From NCBI RefSeq assembly GCF_900636535.1, contig NZ_LR134289.1, positions 3,551,001 through 3,615,000 on the forward strand: 64,000 nucleotides of DNA. Reading direction: 5' to 3'. The notes below the pieces were generated by a model. The model made no database searches. It saw only the letters and a program-made list of their open reading frames with translations, and had not been told where the DNA came from. Below, piece after piece: positions 33,420-43,282 of the stretch (within the stretch, counting starts at the first letter, position 1; each line of letters starts with the position of its first letter). This DNA is from Chryseobacterium gleum (GTDB taxonomy: Bacteria; Bacteroidota; Bacteroidia; Flavobacteriales; Weeksellaceae). A program made the position numbers and the translations under genes.

Positions 33420-34721
33420 TTATTTATTTTCAAAGAAATCAATTACTAATTCATTGAATAATTCCGGTTTTTCTTCCGGAACAAAATGGCTTGAATTAGG
33501 AATAATAGCCAATTGCCCATGCGGGATTGATTCTGCTATTTTTACGGTATGTTCTGTTTTTATAATGTCTTTATCTCCCGCAATAATCAATGATGGACAC
33601 TGTATTTTATTCAGGTCCTCATACTTCCAGTTCGGATACTTCAGGTCCAGATTCAAAAGATCAATAAGGATATCATTTTTATGATCTTTATTCTCTTTAA
33701 TAAGGCTGGCAAGCATTTCCTTCATAGATTTTAACTCATCATCTTTAACTCCTTCAGGATAAATATTGGCTCCGGAACATGCTATTTTATCTACCATCTG
33801 AGGATATTTCATTGCCATGGACAGCGCAAGAATTCCACCGTCACTCCAGCCCAGGATCTTTGTTTTTTTGATGTTGAGTTTCTCTAAAAACAGTTTAAGA
33901 TCCTCTGTCTGAATATCAAAAGTAAGTTCTTTTGTTTTATCGTAGGTAGATTTTCCACGTTCACGGCAATCAACGATAATGACTTTATATTTTTTAGCAA
34001 ACGTATCCTTCTGGTTCATAAAAGCACTGATAGATTGGCCGTTACCATGAAGTAAAAGCACAGGTTCACCTTCTCCATAAATCTCATAATATAATTTGAT
34101 GCCGTTTACATCCATAAACTTTCCATGCGGCATTGTACCGATAATATCATGCCCTTTCATCAGCAATGATTTGTTACCACTGAATGGCTTATAATCTGAA
34201 TCTCCGATTGTAAAGTGCTTCACATGTGTTACTTTCTGAGAATGGATTCCTTCAAACCAGCCACCGGATGCTATAATATCTTTCTCAAAACCAGAATTTA
34301 CCAAAGGGATTTCGATCCATTTTTTTGATTTTCCATCATTGACTTCCAGCTTAAAATCGTCAAAATAAAAATCTCCGTTGTTCTGTGCAAAAGCACCGAT
34401 ATTCATGGTTTTTGCGGAGGGATTGATGGTTCCTTTTATTTCGTATGTTTTCCATTCATGGGTTACTTTGATTCCATAATATTGATTTTCAAAAAAACCT
34501 GTAGACTCATCTTTATTGTCTATTCTGCACCACAGCCCGCAATTGGACCCATTATCCTCATTTTCTTTCCTGATTTTAGCTGTAACGCGGAAGTTCCAGT
34601 TGGGTTTATTCTCTATATTGACGGCCTGGGTAAATGAAGTCCAGTCAGAAACAATTGTTCTTTCCTGGCTATATCCTAAAAAGATCCAGAGTAAAAGAAA
34701 GAAGACGAAATTTTTTTTCAT
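33420..34721 (-). CDS. Exported alpha/beta hydrolase with N-terminal beta-sandwich
   Basis: 433 residues with a signal peptide (MKKNFVFFLLLWIFLGYSQ). Residues about 20-170 look like a carbohydrate-binding beta-sandwich (VTAKIRKENEDNGSNCGLWCRID, IGAFAQNNGDFYFDDFKLEV). From about residue 195 comes an alpha/beta hydrolase: LLLHGNGQSISAF oxyanion region, nucleophile in GWSDGG, Asp in IIAGDKDII and His in NSSHFVPEE. So the catalytic triad is complete. The substrate is unknown; an ester of a polysaccharide is one possibility. Confidence 0.85.
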   Translation of the reverse strand: MKKNFVFFLLLWIFLGYSQERTIVSDWTSFTQAVNIENKPNWNFRVTAKIRKENEDNGSNCGLWCRIDNKDESTGFFENQYYGIKVTHEWKTYEIKGTINPSAKTMNIGAFAQNNGDFYFDDFKLEVNDGKSKKWIEIPLVNSGFEKDIIASGGWFEGIHSQKVTHVKHFTIGDSDYKPFSGNKSLLMKGHDIIGTMPHGKFMDVNGIKLYYEIYGEGEPVLLLHGNGQSISAFMNQKDTFAKKYKVIIVDCRERGKSTYDKTKELTFDIQTEDLKLFLEKLNIKKTKILGWSDGGILALSMAMKYPQMVDKIACSGANIYPEGVKDDELKSMKEMLASLIKENKDHKNDILIDLLNLDLKYPNWKYEDLNKIQCPSLIIAGDKDIIKTEHTVKIAESIPHGQLAIIPNSSHFVPEEKPELFNELVIDFFENK

Positions 34722-34752
34722 GTTTTATAGTTTTCGTAAAAATAATACTTTT

Positions 34753-35955
34753 TTATAAGCTGTTGAGATCCTGGGAAATGAGCCATCCTTCACTCCAGCA
34801 AGCCTGAAAATTGAACCCGCCGGTCACCGCATCGATATTCAAAACCTCTCCGGCAATATAGAAGTTGGGAAGTAGTTTTGAAGACATGTTTTTGAAGTTA
34901 ATTTCCTTTAAATCAACGCCTCCGGCTGTTACGAATTCATCCTTAAAAGTGGACTTTCCGGTCACCTGAAATTTTCTCCTGCAAAGATTTTCCAGTATTT
35001 TGTGCATTTCCTTTCCGGAAATATTAGCCACCTGTTTGTTGAGGTCAACTTTTGAAATCTCTAAAATCTTCTGCCAGAATCTGTTGGTAATATCAAAAAT
35101 CTTAGATTGTCCGATTGTTTTTTTAGGATGGGTTTGCTTGAATTCTTGGAAGATTTCTTCTGCTTCATCCATTTCTTTCGAAATAAAATTAACTTCAATT
35201 TCAAAGTTATATTTAAGCCTGGCAAGACTTATTGCTTCCCAGGCAGAAATTTTCAAAACAGCAGGTCCGGAAAGTCCCCAGTGCGTAATAAGTAAAGGCC
35301 CGCTTTCATCTGTTTTCAGCTTCGGAATTGAAATTCCTGCATTTTCAAAGCTTGTACCCGGAAGATCTTTCAGCAATTCATCTTTAATATTAAAAGTAAA
35401 AAGGGAAGGGACAAGATCAACAATCTTATGGCCAAGATTTTCAATGATTTTCAGTGATTTTGGAGAACTTCCGGTAGTATACACAATATAATCCGCCTCA
35501 AAATCTCCGGAATTGGTTTTTACGATATATTTTTTGCCCTGCTTTTCAATCTCTTTTACCGTACATTTTGTTTTTACGGAAATATTTTTCTTTTGAACTT
35601 CATTCAGAAAAGTATTGATGATGGTCTGAGAAGAATTGCTTTCCGGAAAAGTCCTGTTATCATTTTCAATTTTTAACGGAACATTGCGCTGGTCAAACCA
35701 TTCCATTGTATCGCCGGGCTGGAATTTAGTAAAAACACTCAGCAATTCCTTATTTCCACGGGGATAAAACTGAACAAGCTCTCTTGGATCGAAACAGGCG
35801 TGAGTTACATTGCAGCGTCCGCCTCCGGAAATTTTAACCTTCTGAAGGACATCAGAATTCTGTTCTAAAATCGTAATTATATATTTCTTTTCGTCAAGGT
35901 TGGATGCACAGAAAAAGCCTGCAGCACCGCCTCCGATAATAATGATCTGTTTCAT
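34753..35955 (-). CDS. NAD(P)/FAD-dependent oxidoreductase, HI0933/BaiN family
   Basis: 400 residues. The dinucleotide-binding start IIIGGGAAGFFCASNL is followed by GGGRCNVTHA near residue 47, a hallmark of the HI0933 family, and the C-terminal FYIAGEVLNIDAVTGGFNFQACWSEGW closes the FAD site. Proteins of this family include flavoproteins whose physiological substrates are mostly unknown. Single gene, cytoplasmic. Confidence 0.9.
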   Translation of the reverse strand: MKQIIIIGGGAAGFFCASNLDEKKYIITILEQNSDVLQKVKISGGGRCNVTHACFDPRELVQFYPRGNKELLSVFTKFQPGDTMEWFDQRNVPLKIENDNRTFPESNSSQTIINTFLNEVQKKNISVKTKCTVKEIEKQGKKYIVKTNSGDFEADYIVYTTGSSPKSLKIIENLGHKIVDLVPSLFTFNIKDELLKDLPGTSFENAGISIPKLKTDESGPLLITHWGLSGPAVLKISAWEAISLARLKYNFEIEVNFISKEMDEAEEIFQEFKQTHPKKTIGQSKIFDITNRFWQKILEISKVDLNKQVANISGKEMHKILENLCRRKFQVTGKSTFKDEFVTAGGVDLKEINFKNMSSKLLPNFYIAGEVLNIDAVTGGFNFQACWSEGWLISQDLNSL

Positions 35956-36069
35956 GTATATGTAATCCTATGCGGAAGATTATTTTTTCAAAAGTACAAT
36001 TTTTATAAACCATCTTATTTGAGTATTTTTGAAGATTATAATTTTAGTGAGACCAAAAACGATTTTCAA

Positions 36070-36564
36070 ATGATTTTCTACCATAAATTTGAAGTGCGAT
36101 GGAGCGACCTTGATGCCAATAAGCACTTAGCCAATTCATCCTATGTACAATATTGTGCGCAAGCCAGAATGGCTTTCATGACAAAAGAAAAAATGGGAGT
36201 TACCCAGCTCAGCAGATGGGGGATTGGCCCGGTAATACTGCATGAGAGATATTCTTTCTTCAAAGAGATTTATGCAGACCAGACGGTAATCGTAAGTGTG
36301 GAAATAGACGGATGTTCAGAAGATTCTTCTATCTACCGTTTCCTGCATAAGTTCTATACTCCGGATGGGGTACATTGTGCGACATCAGAAGCTACAGGAG
36401 TATGGATCGATATGATGCTTAGAAAAATGACCACTCCGCCGGATGATGTAGTGGAAGCAATGAATAAATACAAGAGCCCGGAAACTGTAGTGCTGTCGAA
36501 AGAAGACTTTAAAAAGCTGCCTTTCCATCCACATAATATCGACCCGGCAGAACTTACTCAATAA
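36070..36564 (+). CDS. Acyl-CoA thioesterase (hotdog fold)
   Basis: 164 residues from the ATG at 36070; the frame opens at a TTG at 36019 but the conserved start FEVRWSDLDANKHLANSSYV follows the ATG directly. The 4-hydroxybenzoyl-CoA thioesterase/FatA type catalytic Asp is in the W-S-D-L-D-A-N-x-H motif. It hydrolyses acyl-CoA thioesters; chain preference unknown. Located 88 nt before thiL, in the same direction. Confidence 0.82.
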   Translation: MIFYHKFEVRWSDLDANKHLANSSYVQYCAQARMAFMTKEKMGVTQLSRWGIGPVILHERYSFFKEIYADQTVIVSVEIDGCSEDSSIYRFLHKFYTPDGVHCATSEATGVWIDMMLRKMTTPPDDVVEAMNKYKSPETVVLSKEDFKKLPFHPHNIDPAELTQ

Positions 36565-36652
36565 TTCAAAGTTTAAAATTCAAGGTTCAATATTGGAGGA
36601 GTAATTTTAAAATCATTCATACTTTTTACATTGGACATTAATACAAAAAATC

Positions 36653-37708
36653 ATGTTTGAAGATAAATCACAGGAACTTACACCCATCTCAAAATTAGGA
36701 GAATTCGGTCTTATTAAACATTTGACGGAACATTTTCCGCTATCCAATGAATCTTCAGAGCTTGGGGTAGGAGATGATGCGGCAGTCATTAATCCGGACA
36801 ACAAAAAAGTAGTTCTTACGACAGATGTACTGGCAGAAGGCGTACATTTTAATCTGGGCTATGTTCCTTTAAAACATTTGGGATATAAAGCAGTGGTGGT
36901 GAATCTAAGCGATATTGCTGCTATGAATGCAACTCCTACGCAGATTCTGGTTTCTCTTGCTGTATCCAACCGTTTTCCGGTGGAAGCTTTGGAGGAGATC
37001 TATTCAGGAATTCAGGCTGCTTGTGCAAGATACAAAGTGGATCTGATAGGAGGGGATACCACAAGTTCCAATTCAGGATTGGTGATGAGTATTACTGCTA
37101 TAGGAATAGAAAACGAAGAAAATATAGTAAAAAGAAACGGAGCAAAACCAAATGATCTTCTTGTAGTAACCGGAGATCTGGGTGGAGCGTACATGGGATT
37201 ACAGATTCTTGAAAGAGAACACGCTGTTTTCCTTGCTGATCCGAATATGCAGCCTGAAATGGAGGGATACGACTATATTCTGGAAAGACAGCTGAAACCT
37301 GAAGCAAGAACAGATGTCAAAAAGATTCTGGAAGAACTTGATATTAAACCAACTTCCATGATTGATATTTCTGATGGCTTAGCTTCCGAAATTCTTCACC
37401 TTTCAGACCAGTCAAAAGTTGGTTTCAGATTATATGAAGAAAAAATTCCGCTGGACAGTCTTACAATTTCTACGGCGGATGAAATGAATCTGAATCCGGT
37501 AATGACTGCATTAAGCGGTGGTGAAGATTACGAGCTTTTGTTCACGATTTCTCCCAACGATTTTGATAAGATTAAAAATCATCCGGACTTTACCATTATA
37601 GGACACGCTGTAGAAAAAGAAGATGGGAACTTTATGGTGGCAAGAGGGTCTAATCAACTGGTAGCACTTACTGCTCAGGGATGGGATGCTTTCCTGAATA
37701 ACCAATAA
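36653..37708 (+). CDS. thiL: Thiamine-monophosphate kinase
   Basis: 351 residues. It phosphorylates thiamine monophosphate to the active diphosphate. The N-terminal GVGDDAAVI and TTDVLAEGVHF (Mg and ATP sites), VNLSDIAAMNATPTQILVSLAV, GGDTTSS and MIDISDGLASEI are all ThiL motifs. The last 33 codons have a second, diverged copy at 55355-55450, beyond the RHS island. The 3' end is therefore a rearrangement boundary. No TPP riboswitch is seen upstream. Confidence 0.94.
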   Translation: MFEDKSQELTPISKLGEFGLIKHLTEHFPLSNESSELGVGDDAAVINPDNKKVVLTTDVLAEGVHFNLGYVPLKHLGYKAVVVNLSDIAAMNATPTQILVSLAVSNRFPVEALEEIYSGIQAACARYKVDLIGGDTTSSNSGLVMSITAIGIENEENIVKRNGAKPNDLLVVTGDLGGAYMGLQILEREHAVFLADPNMQPEMEGYDYILERQLKPEARTDVKKILEELDIKPTSMIDISDGLASEILHLSDQSKVGFRLYEEKIPLDSLTISTADEMNLNPVMTALSGGEDYELLFTISPNDFDKIKNHPDFTIIGHAVEKEDGNFMVARGSNQLVALTAQGWDAFLNNQ

Positions 37709-37729
37709 AATAATAGTTTAAATAAATAT

Positions 37730-37760
37730 AAACCGCTGCAAAATGTAGCGGTTTCTTTTT
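37730..37760 (+). terminator. Terminator after thiL
   Basis: AAACCGCT (37730-37737) pairs with AGCGGTTT (37747-37754), extendable by GCA/TGT to 11 bp with an AAA loop, then CTTTTTG. The terminator at 55485-55516, after the thiL remnant, has a related sequence (AAAACCGC). Confidence 0.85.
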
Positions 37761-38063
37761 GTAAGTAAGTAACATTGAAACATTTTACATGTTATGCTTT
37801 ACATTTTAATTTGCAAAATATATCAATTTTGTAAGATGATTTTTTTTAGTTTTGTGGTACATAAAAAACACACAATTAAAAACTCTTACCGATGAAAAAG
37901 AATTACTACTTATATCCATAAGTCTCATTATAGAGATTTCCGGGATATTCATTTCCTTAAAATTTCACCATTTTTTTGAACTAACATAGCGGGTAGAGAT
38001 TAATGCTTTATTGTATTAAACTTTATTCAATAATAATCTATAAAAAAAACTAAAAACCATTTT
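37761..38063. promoter_or_regulatory. Leader region of the accessory island
   Basis: About 300 nt without a gene. TAGTTTTG at 37847-37854 fits the -7 consensus, with TTTTG at 37827-37831. A 9-codon ORF (37892-37921, MKKNYYLYP) begins 38 nt after it; a leader peptide or a decayed gene start are both possible. The rest to the start codon at 38064 is A/T-rich with no further structure seen. Confidence 0.4.
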
Positions 38064-38906
38064 ATGAAAAAAATATTACTAATAGCTTTTGCTTCCTTTT
38101 CGTGTTTTTCCTTTTCTCAATCCTGGAATACAAGTGGAAATTCAGGAACAACCCCACCTAATAATTTTATTGGAAACATAGATGATAAAGATCTTGTATT
38201 CAGAACGAATAATACGGAAAGAATGAGAATGTTTGGTGGTCCGTATGTAAATGGAATTTCTTTGGGGAACCTGGCCGCAGCAGGAACTCCTTATGGTTCC
38301 AGATTTGAAATCGCAAGTGTACTTTGTAATGGTTGTCAGTCACCTTGGGCAGTACCTTCGGATATAGTAATGAGAAATTTGGGCAGTAGAAATATGGAGT
38401 TTCACATGCCTAATAATAATGTTGTAGATCCAAATTCTGATACGAGTACACCTAATTCTTCGGGAATTACCAAAATAAAATTCACAGATTCTGTTCATAA
38501 AAGTAGTCTTGTTATTTTCAATACAGGAAAGGTTACGGTAGGTACAGATCAATATGATAGTGATCCTAATTTTATTTTTTATGTAAGAAAAGGATTAAAA
38601 GCTGAGCAAATAAAAGTAGAGGTTGCCTCTGCAGGCGGATGGGCTGATTATGTTTTCAGAAAAGATTATAAGTTGAGATCGCTTGAAGAAGTTGAAGAGC
38701 ATATTGCTGAAAAAGGGCATCTGCCTAACATTCCTTCCGCAACAGAAGTTGAAAAGAATGGAATCAATCTGGGGGAGATGGATGCTAAGCTTCTGGAGAA
38801 AATTGAAGAACTTACCTTGTATGTTATTCAGCTTAATAGAGAGGTAAAAGAGCTGAAACAGCAAAACCACGTTCTCTCGCAAAAAGTACAACAAACAGCT
38901 AAATAA
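38064..38906 (+). CDS. Secreted protein with tail-fibre-like C-terminal coiled coil
   Basis: 280 residues with a signal peptide (LLIAFASFSCFSFSQ). The middle is beta-rich (DKDLVFRTNNTERMRM, IVMRNLGSRNMEFHMP). The C-terminal 80 residues (YKLRSLEEVEEHIAEKGHLP, NGINLGEMDAKLLEKIEELT) form a motif common at the end of Bacteroidota surface fibre proteins: a helical block and a trimer-type coiled coil. It has no T9SS sorting domain. It is the first gene after thiL and precedes the T9SS cargo genes by 88 nt. Confidence 0.7.
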   Translation: MKKILLIAFASFSCFSFSQSWNTSGNSGTTPPNNFIGNIDDKDLVFRTNNTERMRMFGGPYVNGISLGNLAAAGTPYGSRFEIASVLCNGCQSPWAVPSDIVMRNLGSRNMEFHMPNNNVVDPNSDTSTPNSSGITKIKFTDSVHKSSLVIFNTGKVTVGTDQYDSDPNFIFYVRKGLKAEQIKVEVASAGGWADYVFRKDYKLRSLEEVEEHIAEKGHLPNIPSATEVEKNGINLGEMDAKLLEKIEELTLYVIQLNREVKELKQQNHVLSQKVQQTAK

Positions 38907-38994
38907 AAATCCTTTTACAATATGCAAACCTGTTCAGCTAGGGATTAATTTAATGACCCTATATATTTTCATTATTCAATAAAAAACAACACAA

Positions 38995-41235
38995 ATGCAG
39001 AAAATCTATCATAAATCTATATTGACAGCTTCTGTTCTTTTTTTCCTGTTATCTCAGGCCCAGACAAAAGATACCTTACGGAATAATCAGAAAGAAAGAG
39101 ACGTATTGGCTTTTAAAAATAAAATCAGCCAGTATGATGACTATCAAAAAACAGAAGTTCAGAGGCTTAGAAGCTTAGGATATAAAGAATTCATTTCCGA
39201 AAATGGAAATGAGAAACAGCTTATAGGTTCCGATGAAAATGGAAGACCTATGTATTACACCACCCTGAATGCCGGAGCAGCAAAAATGACAAAAGCAGAC
39301 AATCTTTATGCGGGTGGAGGCTTAGGACTCAATATTACGGGGAGTAATATGAAAATAGGGCAATGGGATTATTCCAAACCAAGGACAACTCACGAGTTGT
39401 TAGCTGGTAAAATCAACAGTTATGACGCTCTACAAAACCAAACTATTTCAAGACACAGCACCAATATCGCAGGAACTCTTGTCGGCAACAATGGAGATCC
39501 GGATGCCAGGGGAATAGCTTATGATGCCATCATTAATGCTTATGACTGGAATAATGATGTCAATGAAATGTTATCAGAGGCTTATATACCCGGAAATAAC
39601 GGGATATTGGTGGCAAATAACAGTTATGGTTTTGATCCTATGTATCTTCAAACATACCAGTTCGGGAAATATAACACCACAGCACAGTCATGGGATAATC
39701 TGATGTATCTGAGACCTTACCTGCAAATTGTAAAAGCTGCTGGAAATGCAAGAGAACTTAATCCGGCCATTGTACCACAGGTTTCTGCTAAAAACGGCTA
39801 TGATTTACTTGAAGGTGCGGGAGTTGCCAAAAATGTTCTGGTTGTGGCTTCTGCAAAAAAAAATGCCAATATGAGTGCCGATGACGCGTTTGATGTTTCG
39901 GCATTCAGCAGCTATGGACCTTCGGATGACGGAAGAATTAAACCGGACATTTGTGCGCCGGGAGAAAATATGTACTCTTCGATAGAGACTTACGATTCAG
40001 CATATGGAGTCTACAGAGGAACTTCTTCTGCAACAGCGGTGGTTTCCGGAATCATTACTTTGCTTCAGCAATATTATAAATCTGTAAACCCTTCTCAAAA
40101 TTATATGTTATCTTCAACGGTAAGAGCATTATTGGCCCATACTGCCAATGATAAAGGACCTGAAGGGCCAGATTATATTTACGGATGGGGGCTGGTGGAT
40201 GCAAAAAGAGCCGCTGCCGCTATTCATGATAATATCGAAGGGATCATCAACGGAGAGAAAAAATCAACTTTAATTAAAGAAATAACCCTTAATCAGGGAA
40301 ACAAATATACACTTTATGTAGTTCCTTACGAATTGAATCAGCCTTTATCGGCAACCATTTCCTGGACAGATCCCCAAGGGAATCTGGTAAGCAATGTTGT
40401 TGATTTGAATAGTCCAAGCGTTATCAATGATCTGGATTTAAAAATAGTAAGGGTAAATGCGGATGGAAGTGAGACTACTTATTATCCATGGAAATTGGGA
40501 GGAATGGGTAATCTTACCGGAGCTGCCACTAACAATTCTACCAACAATGTAGATACCATTGAAAGAGTGGATATTAAAACTCCGCAAAAGCTTACCTATA
40601 AAATTATTGTTTCTGCAAAAACAAATGCTACGCCTTTATTACCAAATGGAAACCAGACTTTTTCAATTGTAGTATCCAATGTGGATTTCTGCTATAATGA
40701 AGACCTTAGAACCCTTACCAGTCCGGCAGATGATATTACAGCAAGTCAGACTATTCTTGCAAAACAAATTATAGCAAGCAATAAGGTGATTGCTCCTGTG
40801 CAAAATGTTGAATACATTGCTTCAAAAGACATTGTGTTGCTGCCGGGTTTCCATGCGCAGCAGGGAACGGGCTTTTTGGCAATGATTACTCCATGTTTTG
40901 ATATGATTTCTGCTTTGAAATATAAAGCTCAGTACAGGGGTGTTTCTGAATCTTCTTCAATCACTTACAGTGCATCGTTGGGACACTTCTCGTTATTCCC
41001 TAATCCTGCAAAAGAAGAAGTGAATATCAGATTTACCTTGCAGAATGAATCCGTTGTAAATGTTTCAGTGTATGATGCTTCCGGAAAGCAGATCCTTACA
41101 CAGCAAAGCTCCGATAATTTCCCTAAAGGCGAATTTGTAAAAACTCTTGATACAAGATCTCTTGCAACAGGAGTATATGTTGTTTCAATAGAAACAGCGG
41201 AATATAAAGAAACAAAAAAACTAATCATCAAATAA
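38995..41235 (+). CDS. S8 (subtilisin-like) serine peptidase with T9SS sorting domain
   Basis: 746 residues with a signal peptide. A divergent S8 site is read as Asp125 (GQWDYSK), His154 (RHSTNIAGTLVG), oxyanion Asn near 209 (VANNSYG) and Ser344 in GTSSATAVVSG; usual S8 sequence is HGTHVAGT and GTSMA. A jelly-roll like domain follows (about 430-565), and residues about 665-746 are a type A sorting domain (LFPNPAKEEVNIRFTL ... GVYVVSIETAEYKETKKLIIK). The protein should cross the outer membrane by T9SS. Next gene 13 nt downstream. Confidence 0.88.
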   Translation: MQKIYHKSILTASVLFFLLSQAQTKDTLRNNQKERDVLAFKNKISQYDDYQKTEVQRLRSLGYKEFISENGNEKQLIGSDENGRPMYYTTLNAGAAKMTKADNLYAGGGLGLNITGSNMKIGQWDYSKPRTTHELLAGKINSYDALQNQTISRHSTNIAGTLVGNNGDPDARGIAYDAIINAYDWNNDVNEMLSEAYIPGNNGILVANNSYGFDPMYLQTYQFGKYNTTAQSWDNLMYLRPYLQIVKAAGNARELNPAIVPQVSAKNGYDLLEGAGVAKNVLVVASAKKNANMSADDAFDVSAFSSYGPSDDGRIKPDICAPGENMYSSIETYDSAYGVYRGTSSATAVVSGIITLLQQYYKSVNPSQNYMLSSTVRALLAHTANDKGPEGPDYIYGWGLVDAKRAAAAIHDNIEGIINGEKKSTLIKEITLNQGNKYTLYVVPYELNQPLSATISWTDPQGNLVSNVVDLNSPSVINDLDLKIVRVNADGSETTYYPWKLGGMGNLTGAATNNSTNNVDTIERVDIKTPQKLTYKIIVSAKTNATPLLPNGNQTFSIVVSNVDFCYNEDLRTLTSPADDITASQTILAKQIIASNKVIAPVQNVEYIASKDIVLLPGFHAQQGTGFLAMITPCFDMISALKYKAQYRGVSESSSITYSASLGHFSLFPNPAKEEVNIRFTLQNESVVNVSVYDASGKQILTQQSSDNFPKGEFVKTLDTRSLATGVYVVSIETAEYKETKKLIIK

Positions 41236-41248
41236 ACACCTGAATCAC

Positions 41249-43216
41249 ATGAAAAAAATAATAAGTGTACTGGGCGTTTTCCTGATTTCTATGCTGGAGG
41301 CACAATCACCCGGAGGAGTAAACGGAGTAAGCGTGTGGTATAAAACCAATTCTCTCCAGACTCCGGCTTTGATATATCAGGATTATAGTGGAAATCAACA
41401 CCAGATACAAGCTTTGACCAGTGCTAATAAACCTAATTATTCATTGCTTAACTACAATGAATGTCTGGATTTTGACGGAAATGATGATTACCTGAAATTT
41501 CCTTTTGTAATGGAAACGGCGGATAAAATTAATTTTTATACCGCTTATCAAAACAAGACAGCCAACGCTGAAACAGCATTGTTTACGACGGATAATACCG
41601 ATGAAAAGGAATTGTTTTACGGGACGAAAAATGTGTTCAGGTATAATAATGACCAGATCAATTACATCAATACGGCTACCATTGATACTTTGGCCTCATT
41701 CAGTTTATATTCTAAATTCGGAATCTCTTCTACAAAGATTACGAAGGTGATTGGAAATACAGGGCTTTCATCTATGTATGTAGGGAAAGATGCCGGAACG
41801 CATCAATGGCAAAATTTCAAAGGAAAGCTTCCGGAATTTTTTGTGTATAAAAAAATACTTACTCAGAATGAAAGAAACAGGGTAAATACTTATATGGCTG
41901 TTAAATATGCCATTACAATGCCCTACACAGAATATTTGAGCTCTAAAAATAAAAAAATCTGGAAACAGGAAGACTTTACAGATTATCCGGCAAGAGTTAC
42001 GGGAATAGCCAGAGATGGATTTTCAGGCTTATATCAGAAGCAGGCCACCAGCTCATCAGAAGAAAAAAGACTAATTATTGCAGCCAAAAAATTAACTGTG
42101 GACAACAGATCCAATGATGCACAGTTTCCGGATCAAAGCTTTTTGATTTGGGGAGATAATAAAAAACCGTTGGAGTTAGATGACATCACTTTCGGATATA
42201 GACTTTTGAAAAGAAAGTGGAAAATAAGATATACTTCTGAAACATCTCAAACCATTCCTACAGAAGTGGTGTTCTCCATTAAAGATATTATCACACAAAT
42301 CCCAGCAGATAAAAAATTGTGGCTTTTAGTAGATAAAACCGGTCAGGGAAATTTCAGTTCTGCCAATCTGGAAGCTTATCCAATGGATCATATAGATGGA
42401 CAGCAGAATGTATATTTTAAAGATGTAATTTTTGACCAGGACCTTTCCGGAACGGATGTCTTTTCATTTGCTTTAGGGGATAAGATTCTCTCTATGTATG
42501 ATCTGGCCCAACCAACATGTACTGTTTTAAAAGGGACACTCAATTTAAATATCAAAGGAGGAAAAGCTCCGTTTAATGTAGCGCTTTCCGGAAATGGAAC
42601 ATCACAGAATATTACAGTACAAACGTCACAACTCTCTTTCCCCAACTTAGCGGTAGGAAACTATCATCTGAATATCACGGATACAGATAATAATGTAACA
42701 TCATATGACTTTACGGTTAATGATTTCAATTCCATTACCTTAGATCTGGGTCCCGATGTTATCCTCTCTTCAGGAAATCCTGCACAGTTTAATGCGGCTT
42801 CACAGATTACAGATCCGAATGCCACCTATTCATGGACTTCTGATAATGGCTTTACCAGCAATTCTCCATCAATATCTGTGTATGAACCGGGTGAATATAC
42901 TGTAACGGTAACAACTTCAGATAATTGTACTAAAAAAGATACGGTAAAAGTAACCAGAAAAAGAGAAAACGGGATTGTGATTTATCCTAACCCGGTACCA
43001 AAAGGGAAGCCATTTACCATTAGAATTATCTCTGATAAAAAGGAAAATATTGATATCAAAATACATGATGCTTCCGGAAGATTGGTGAAAACTCTTCAGG
43101 ATAAAGACAAAGATTATTACGAAATACAAGATACCTTACCAACAGAAGGTGTATACCTGATTATTGTAAAAACCTCATCTGAAATCAAAGTTTTCAAACT
43201 GATCGTAACAAGCTAA
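41249..43216 (+). CDS. Surface protein with lectin-like domain and T9SS sorting domain
   Basis: 655 residues with a signal peptide. The N-terminal 200 residues look like a LamG/concanavalin fold (NECLDFDGNDDYLKFPF, SSMYVGKDAGTHQWQNFKGKLPEFFVYKK), the pattern used for glycan binding. Later parts resemble SprB-type and PKD-like beta domains (TCTVLKGTLNLNIKGGKAPF, GPDVILSSGNPAQFNA). The C-terminus VIYPNPVPKGKPFTIRI ... GVYLIIVKTSSEIKVFKLIV is a type A T9SS signal. It probably shares an operon with the protease 13 nt upstream and lies 66 nt before the RHS gene. Confidence 0.82.
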   Translation: MKKIISVLGVFLISMLEAQSPGGVNGVSVWYKTNSLQTPALIYQDYSGNQHQIQALTSANKPNYSLLNYNECLDFDGNDDYLKFPFVMETADKINFYTAYQNKTANAETALFTTDNTDEKELFYGTKNVFRYNNDQINYINTATIDTLASFSLYSKFGISSTKITKVIGNTGLSSMYVGKDAGTHQWQNFKGKLPEFFVYKKILTQNERNRVNTYMAVKYAITMPYTEYLSSKNKKIWKQEDFTDYPARVTGIARDGFSGLYQKQATSSSEEKRLIIAAKKLTVDNRSNDAQFPDQSFLIWGDNKKPLELDDITFGYRLLKRKWKIRYTSETSQTIPTEVVFSIKDIITQIPADKKLWLLVDKTGQGNFSSANLEAYPMDHIDGQQNVYFKDVIFDQDLSGTDVFSFALGDKILSMYDLAQPTCTVLKGTLNLNIKGGKAPFNVALSGNGTSQNITVQTSQLSFPNLAVGNYHLNITDTDNNVTSYDFTVNDFNSITLDLGPDVILSSGNPAQFNAASQITDPNATYSWTSDNGFTSNSPSISVYEPGEYTVTVTTSDNCTKKDTVKVTRKRENGIVIYPNPVPKGKPFTIRIISDKKENIDIKIHDASGRLVKTLQDKDKDYYEIQDTLPTEGVYLIIVKTSSEIKVFKLIVTS

Positions 43217-43282
43217 ATAGCCATCTGAGATTTCCTGAAGCTTTCGGGAGATTTTGGGTGTTTCAAAAAAACACAATAAATA

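Noticed and set aside
35000..35491. 163-codon ORF antisense to the HI0933-type gene
   Set aside because: It lies fully inside a well-supported flavoprotein gene and shows no domain or promoter.
36565..36652. TPP riboswitch before thiL
   Set aside because: The sequence is short, A/T-rich and lacks the conserved CUGAGA and thi-box elements.
37892..37921. Nine-codon ORF MKKNYYLYP as a regulatory leader peptide
   Set aside because: It has a start and a promoter-like element, but no attenuator hairpin follows and there is no codon run that would suggest amino acid sensing; kept only as a remark in the leader region.
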